DNA of 18,815 bases from DAONLM01 sp035406685 (GTDB lineage: Bacteria > Spirochaetota > GWE2-31-10 > MWDO01): the NCBI GenBank assembly GCA_035406685.1, contig DAONLM010000030.1, positions 1 to 18,815 of the forward strand, given 5' to 3'. The notes below the pieces were generated by a model. That model was not told where the DNA came from and did not search any database. It worked only from the letters and a program-made list of their open reading frames with translations. How positions within the stretch are numbered: position 1 is the first letter of the stretch; each line of letters starts with the position of its first letter. Below, piece by piece: positions 14,844 through 18,815 of this stretch. Made by a program: the position numbers and the translations under genes.

Positions 14844-16946
14844 TTAATTGTTTTTATTTGCAAGTTCTGATCTTAACTTTTTTAATTTTTCTATCTCAAG
14901 CATAATCTCCTCTCTTTCTCTATCAGCACACTTTTCACAGTAAAAATGTTCTCCTGCTAAATAACCATGAACAGGACATATAGAAAAAGTAGGAGTAATT
15001 GTAAAATAGGGAATTCTATAATTATATGCGATTGCTTTTACCAGATCCCTGCATGTTCTCCAATCTTCTATTGCCTCTCCAAGAAATCCATGAAAAACAG
15101 TTCCACCAGTATATTTACATTGCAACTCTTCCTGTAAATCGAGTGCTTCAAAAATATCTGTGGTATAATTAACAGGTAGTTGAGTTGAGTTTGTATAATA
15201 AGGATCTTTATCCCCACTTGTTATGATGTCTGGGTATTTTTGTTTGTCGTGTTTTGCAAGCCTATAGCTTGTTGATTCTGCTGGAGTTGCTTCTAAATTA
15301 AAAAGATCACCGGTTTCTTCCTGATAATCTGCAAGTTTCTTTCTCATAAAGTCAAGAACCTCTAATGCAAATGCTCTACCTTCTTGAGTTGTTATATCTT
15401 TCCCCATAAAATTTAAAAGACATTCATTCATTCCATTTATTCCAATGGTAGAAAAATGATTATCAAAATGTTTTAGATATCTCTTTGTATAAGGGAAAAG
15501 CCCATTTTCCATTAATCTATTTATAACCTTTCTTTTTATTACCAAAGACTCTTTTGCAAGTCTCATAAAATGATCAAGTCTTTCAAAGAATTCCCTCTTT
15601 GTTTTTGTTAAATAGCCAATTCGAGGTAAATTTATTGTTACTACCCCTATTGAACCAGTAAGTTCATCTGCTCCAAAAAGTCCACCACCTTTTTTTCTTA
15701 ATTCTCTCTTATCTAATTGAAGCCTACAACACATTGATCTTACATCATTAGGATTTAAGTCACTGTTTATAAAATTTTGGAAATAAGGTGTTCCATATTT
15801 TGCTGTCATTTCGAATAATAATTTGGCGTTATCTGTATCCCATTCAAAATCTCTTGTGATATTATAAGTTGGTATTGGATATTGAAAACCTCTTCCGTCT
15901 GCATCACCCTCAAGCATTATTTCAATAAATGCTCTATTTATCATATCCATCTCTTTTTGAAAATCTCCATAAGTATAATTTTCGTATGGTTTACCACCAA
16001 CTATTGCTGGTTTATCTTTAAGATCATCTGGGACTACCCAATCAAGAGTAATATTTGTAAATGGAGCCTGACTTCCCCATCGAGAAGGTGTATTTACTCC
16101 AAATATAAAACTCTGAATTGCCTGTTTAACCTCCTGATATGAAAGTTTATCCACTCTAACAAAAGGGGCTAAATATGTGTCAAAACTGGAAAAAGCCTGA
16201 GCACCAGCCCATTCATTTTGCATTATACCAAGAAAATTTACTATCTGAAATACAAGAGTATAAAGATGTTTTGCTGGTTTTGAACTTATCTTTCCCGGAA
16301 CCCCACCAAGTCCTTCTTGTATTAGCTGTCTTAACGACCATCCAGCACAGTAACCACTAAACATGGATAGATCATGAAGATGAAAATCCGCATTTCTATG
16401 AGCCTCTGCAATTTCTTCTGGATAGATATTTTTTAACCAGTAATTTGCTGTTATTGTACCGGAATTGTGAAGAATCAAGCCGCCAAGAGAGTAATTTACA
16501 TTTGAATTTTCATTTACTCTCCAGTCAGATTGACTCAAATAACCTTCCATTGTAGCATCTATATCAAGCATTAATTTTTTTGAATCTCTTATTACTTTAT
16601 GTTTTTCCCTGTAAATAATGTAAGCCTTTGCTATTGCAACTTGCTTTTCTTCAATTAACACAGTCTCTACTATATCCTGAATCTCTTCTATCGCTGGAGC
16701 AGAATTTTTATGTCTTTTTGACATAAATTCTTTAAGTTTTTTTTCTGTAAGATCTGTTAATCTTTGAACAAGTTCTGGATCATTTATGCCGCATTCGACC
16801 GCAGCAGAATTGATTGCATTATAAATTTTTTGAGGATTATAGAATTCTAATTGTCCATCTCTTTTGATTACATGTTTTATCACTCTTTGCTCGTTGTTGT
16901 TATTTGATTTGTCTATGCCTAAAAAATTTTGTCGCCAGTTGTTCAT
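14844..16946 (-). CDS. nrdD: Anaerobic (class III) ribonucleoside-triphosphate reductase, catalytic chain lacking the glycyl-radical loop
   Basis: Makes deoxynucleotides from ribonucleotides without oxygen. It has 700 residues. An ATP-cone (about 22-115, with VIKRDGQLEFYNPQKIYNAI) gives allosteric control. The catalytic barrel follows, with HNSGTITANYW, HLHDLSMFSGYCAGW, FGVNTPSRWGSQAPFTNITL, and MCCRLQLDKREL, whose C406/C407 are in the place of the catalytic thiyl cysteine. GADELTGSIGVVTINLPRIG and GINGMNECLLNF are further family blocks. Near the end FSICPVHGY and FYCEKC (C657, H660, C670, C673) look like the metal-binding site that normally precedes the radical loop. The chain then ends in a 27-residue charged helix with no RxxGY motif, so it cannot carry its own glycyl radical. 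That motif is in the next gene. GGGAGG before the ATG supports the start. It is 40 bp after nrdR and probably cotranscribed with it. Confidence 0.95.
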   Translation of the reverse strand: MNNWRQNFLGIDKSNNNNEQRVIKHVIKRDGQLEFYNPQKIYNAINSAAVECGINDPELVQRLTDLTEKKLKEFMSKRHKNSAPAIEEIQDIVETVLIEEKQVAIAKAYIIYREKHKVIRDSKKLMLDIDATMEGYLSQSDWRVNENSNVNYSLGGLILHNSGTITANYWLKNIYPEEIAEAHRNADFHLHDLSMFSGYCAGWSLRQLIQEGLGGVPGKISSKPAKHLYTLVFQIVNFLGIMQNEWAGAQAFSSFDTYLAPFVRVDKLSYQEVKQAIQSFIFGVNTPSRWGSQAPFTNITLDWVVPDDLKDKPAIVGGKPYENYTYGDFQKEMDMINRAFIEIMLEGDADGRGFQYPIPTYNITRDFEWDTDNAKLLFEMTAKYGTPYFQNFINSDLNPNDVRSMCCRLQLDKRELRKKGGGLFGADELTGSIGVVTINLPRIGYLTKTKREFFERLDHFMRLAKESLVIKRKVINRLMENGLFPYTKRYLKHFDNHFSTIGINGMNECLLNFMGKDITTQEGRAFALEVLDFMRKKLADYQEETGDLFNLEATPAESTSYRLAKHDKQKYPDIITSGDKDPYYTNSTQLPVNYTTDIFEALDLQEELQCKYTGGTVFHGFLGEAIEDWRTCRDLVKAIAYNYRIPYFTITPTFSICPVHGYLAGEHFYCEKCADREREEIMLEIEKLKKLRSELANKNN

Positions 16947-16986
16947 CTTCCCTCCCTTTAAATTTACTTTTTTATTTTATATTTTT

Positions 16987-17439
16987 TTAATTTATTTTTT
17001 CTATTTCTTCTATAAATTCACCCACATCCTCAAATTTTCTATAAACAGATGCAAATCTTATATAGGCAACCTTATCCAGCTCTTTTAATTTTTCCATAAC
17101 CATTTCTCCTATCTTTTCAGATGTTATCTCCATATCCTCACCGGCCTTTAACATGGCCTCTTTTTCTATACTATTAACAAGTTCTTCTACTTTTTTTTGC
17201 GGTATTGCCCTTTTTTCTATTGCTTTATATATTCCACTACTTAACTTTTCAATACTAAAAATCTCTCTTCTTTTGTCTTTTTTTATAACCATTAAAGGTT
17301 TTTCTTTTATCTGTTCATAAGAGGTAAATCTAAAGCCACATTTAAGGCATTCTCTTCTTCTTCTTATATTAGTTCCATCAGGGGATTCCCTTGTTTCTAT
17401 AACTTTATCTTCTATAAAACCACAAAATGGGCATTTCAT
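16987..17439 (-). CDS. nrdR: Transcriptional repressor NrdR
   Basis: NrdR is a nucleotide-sensing repressor of ribonucleotide reductase genes. It has 150 residues (E. coli NrdR has 149) and is complete. Residues 1-45 form a zinc ribbon with CPFC (C3, C6) and CLKC (C31, C34), carrying the conserved RRRREC and FRFTSYEQ stretches that contact DNA. Residues about 49-140 form an ATP-cone (LMVIKKDKRREIFSIEKLSS), which binds ATP or dATP and sets the oligomeric state. It is the first gene of the nrd operon and lies directly behind two NrdR boxes, so it should repress itself together with nrdD, the split radical subunit and nrdG. The ATG is preceded by AAGGT. Confidence 0.96.
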   Translation of the reverse strand: MKCPFCGFIEDKVIETRESPDGTNIRRRRECLKCGFRFTSYEQIKEKPLMVIKKDKRREIFSIEKLSSGIYKAIEKRAIPQKKVEELVNSIEKEAMLKAGEDMEITSEKIGEMVMEKLKELDKVAYIRFASVYRKFEDVGEFIEEIEKIN

Positions 17440-17450
17440 TATTTTACCTT

Positions 17451-17470
17451 AAACACTATATATAGTGTTT
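17451..17470. promoter_or_regulatory. NrdR box, downstream copy
   Basis: AAACACTATATATAGTGTTT is a perfect 20-bp palindrome whose 16-bp core (17453-17468) fits the NrdR consensus ACACWATATATWGTGT. It lies in the leader of nrdR, about 12-31 bases after the inferred transcription start. The core begins 42 bp from the core of the other box, which is about four helical turns and puts both on the same face of the DNA. Confidence 0.92.
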
Positions 17471-17488
17471 TATTTACTATTCTTTCTA

Positions 17489-17517
17489 AAAATAACACTA
17501 TATATAGTAAAAGTCAA
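17489..17517 (-). promoter_or_regulatory. nrd operon promoter with NrdR box filling the -35/-10 spacer
   Basis: On the minus strand TTGACT (17517-17512) is followed after exactly 17 bp by TATTTT (17494-17489). The spacer holds ACACTATATATAGTAA in plus-strand reading (17495-17510), a NrdR box with one imperfect end. A repressor bound here would exclude RNA polymerase. Transcription should start near 17482. Confidence 0.85.
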
Positions 17518-17725
17518 GATTAATTTTTAATTTTTTTTAAATATTTTTAAATATTAATTATCTCTTATTTAAAAAGATGCAGCAGATAAAATATAATTAA
17601 AATTATCACAAACAGATAGTTGCTAGAGGTGCAGACTTTTGATAGAAACTTTAAAAATATTTACATATATTGAAGAATATAGATAACTTTAATAAAATCA
17701 AAACCACCACAAACATAAAAACATA
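17518..17725. other. AT-rich intergenic stretch with no gene seen
   Basis: This lies between the nrd promoter and the 3' end of the glycosyltransferase-like gene. No open reading frame with a ribosome binding site and no strong terminator hairpin is visible. A plus-strand patch at 17625-17645 (GCTAGAGGTGCAGACTT) recalls the beginning of lysine riboswitches, but the other conserved elements are missing. Confidence 0.4.
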
Positions 17726-18727
17726 TTAGTTTTTATTAAAAATTCTTCGATAAAACATAATGAGTATATTTAATACACTTTTAATTAGGCTTTTAATTTT
17801 TATTAGTATGTTTTTTAATAAAATTTTTAAAGAGTAAAGAATTTTTATTTGAATAATTTCTAAAATCCCATCCGCATCGTAATAATTATTTATGATATTC
17901 TTTGCTCCATTCTGGAAATGTAACACTTTAAAATTGATATCTTTATTTAATATTAAATTATTACAATAAGGCTTTTTATTGATAAATTTAATATTTTTTA
18001 CTTTTTTTGTTAAATTAAATTCATATTCATCTTTATAATAATTTTCACTTACATTTATATTGTCATCAAAAGCATGATCATTATCCACTATCAACAAATT
18101 TTTAATATGGTCTTTATTTTCTAAATAAAATAAATATAATAAAGTCATATCGCAGATTCCACCAGGTACATTATTAGAATTATGATAATTCACTTTTTGA
18201 AAAAGGATATTGATTTTGTCAGTAGTATAATATTCTTCAATAAAAGCACAAAATTTTTTAATTCCTTCAAGTGTCCAAAATGAGATATGTCCAGAAGCTG
18301 ACCATCTAAAATTTTCCTGATAATGAGTGGAACAAAAACAAGCAAGATAATTTTTATATAAAGAAATATCTTCATATAAATTTGCGTAAATCATAAGATC
18401 AGAATCGCAAGCAAAAACATAATCAAGTTTATTTTCTATCATAAAGTCTTTTATGATAAACCATCTTTCAAAACAGAATAATTCAAAGTTGTAAGGATTT
18501 GGCGAATAATGCTTATATATTTGAGAAAATGAATTTTTGAAATTTTTAATATTATAAAACTCAATGCCTTTTATTTTTTTAAAAGATCTATTACCAATAA
18601 CAACAATTTTATTTTGCTCATTTGTCTTTTTTGCTTGCTTTAAAACTATTTTAAAATAATCTTGGTTCCCTTGATGAACAAACATAATAACATTATTCAT
18701 ATAAAATCCCAAGTGAAAAAATTTCAT
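17726..18727 (-). CDS. Putative glycosyltransferase (GT-A type)
   Basis: A 333-residue protein that I recognise only at fold level. After NNVIMFVHQGNQDYFKIVL, a typical opening strand and helix of GT-A enzymes, there is a second strand (NKIVVIGN) and then DYVFACDSDLMIYAN at about 102-116. Its DSD (108-110) fits the metal- and sugar-nucleotide-binding DxD. SGHISFWTLEGIKKFCAF and PGGICDMTLLYLF (about 188-200) could be the acceptor side, and VLHFQNGAKN near 268 resembles the closing histidine segment of this group. The C-terminal 40 residues are hydrophobic and lysine-rich (KILLKNILIKIKSLIKS), perhaps a membrane-associating helix. The first ATG has no Shine-Dalgarno sequence; the tenth codon, ATG at 18700, has a weak GGGA and would begin just before the family core, so the true start may be there. 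No polysaccharide genes are adjacent within the window. Substrate unknown. Confidence 0.6.
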   Translation of the reverse strand: MKFFHLGFYMNNVIMFVHQGNQDYFKIVLKQAKKTNEQNKIVVIGNRSFKKIKGIEFYNIKNFKNSFSQIYKHYSPNPYNFELFCFERWFIIKDFMIENKLDYVFACDSDLMIYANLYEDISLYKNYLACFCSTHYQENFRWSASGHISFWTLEGIKKFCAFIEEYYTTDKINILFQKVNYHNSNNVPGGICDMTLLYLFYLENKDHIKNLLIVDNDHAFDDNINVSENYYKDEYEFNLTKKVKNIKFINKKPYCNNLILNKDINFKVLHFQNGAKNIINNYYDADGILEIIQIKILYSLKILLKNILIKIKSLIKSVLNILIMFYRRIFNKN

Positions 18728-18761
18728 ATATAATAAAATATTTTTTAATTTATGTAAAGTT

Positions 18762-18790
18762 ATTATACCAAAAATTTTTTAGTTTGACAA
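18762..18790 (-). promoter_or_regulatory. Strong extended -10 promoter for the glycosyltransferase-like gene
   Basis: On the minus strand TTGTCA (18790-18785) is followed after exactly 17 bp by TATAAT (18767-18762), preceded by TGG, an extended -10. Transcription should start near 18755, leaving a leader of about 28 nt to the first ATG or 55 nt to the ATG at 18700. Confidence 0.8.
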
Positions 18791-18815
18791 AATTTTTTAT
18801 TTTTAGAATTTACTT

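Noticed and set aside
17610..17660. Possible lysine riboswitch start on the plus strand (GCTAGAGGTGCAGACTT)
   Set aside because: Only the first conserved box resembles the L-box. The later conserved elements, including the GCCGAAG region, are absent, and no plus-strand gene follows.
1..18815. CRISPR arrays, tRNA and rRNA genes, toxin-antitoxin or phage genes
   Set aside because: I looked for regularly spaced repeats, cloverleaf-like patterns and small paired genes and saw none. The window is mostly housekeeping and transport genes.

Overview
The window is AT-rich and reads as the chromosome of an anaerobic, motile, probably diderm bacterium. Anaerobic life is suggested by a class III (oxygen-sensitive) ribonucleotide reductase operon with no class I or II genes here, and motility by a chemotaxis receptor. 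A diderm envelope is suggested because both extracytoplasmic binding proteins have signal peptides without a lipobox cysteine. Sigma-54 plus a Thermotoga/spirochaete-like flavour of the maltose transporter would suit a low-GC spirochaete or a similar deep lineage, but I cannot name the organism from sequence alone.

Layout. 1-738: a short gene for a NifX/NifB-type iron-molybdenum-cluster-binding protein. It has a near-consensus extended -10 promoter whose start region is a perfect 14-bp palindrome, and is followed by a long-looped inverted repeat. 739-3303 (minus): a periplasmic solute-binding protein and a methyl-accepting chemotaxis protein, separated by a perfect inverted repeat that looks like a mobile or REP-type palindrome. 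3458-7853 (minus): rpoN (sigma-54), hpf (ribosome hibernation factor) and recG (branched-DNA helicase). rpoN-hpf is a classical pairing; hpf carries what looks like a duplicated C-terminal domain. 7854-8267: a gene-free divergent region of roughly 89% A+T. 8268-13456 (plus): malE, malF and malG of a maltose/maltodextrin ABC importer, with an attenuator-like hairpin after malE and no malK. Both permeases carry very large, coiled-coil-rich extracytoplasmic insertions. A strong bidirectional terminator closes this operon and the convergent one. 13535-17439 (minus): nrdR, nrdD, a 186-residue protein and nrdG, controlled by two NrdR boxes. 17726-18727 (minus): a glycosyltransferase-like gene with a strong promoter.

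The most interesting feature is the nrd operon. NrdD (700 residues) stops just after its C-terminal zinc-ligand motif and lacks the glycyl-radical loop that should complete the enzyme. That loop (RIVGY, then WN-GK) is instead inside the next gene, a separate polypeptide with its own ribosome binding site in another reading frame, where it is followed by a thioredoxin/glutaredoxin-like CxxC domain. The enzyme therefore appears to be split: one chain holds the ATP-cone and catalytic barrel, the other holds the radical glycine joined to a probable reductant. Charged helical segments at the broken ends could hold the two together. NrdG would install the radical on the small subunit, and NrdR would repress the whole set from one box inside the promoter spacer and a second box 42 bp (about four helical turns) downstream.
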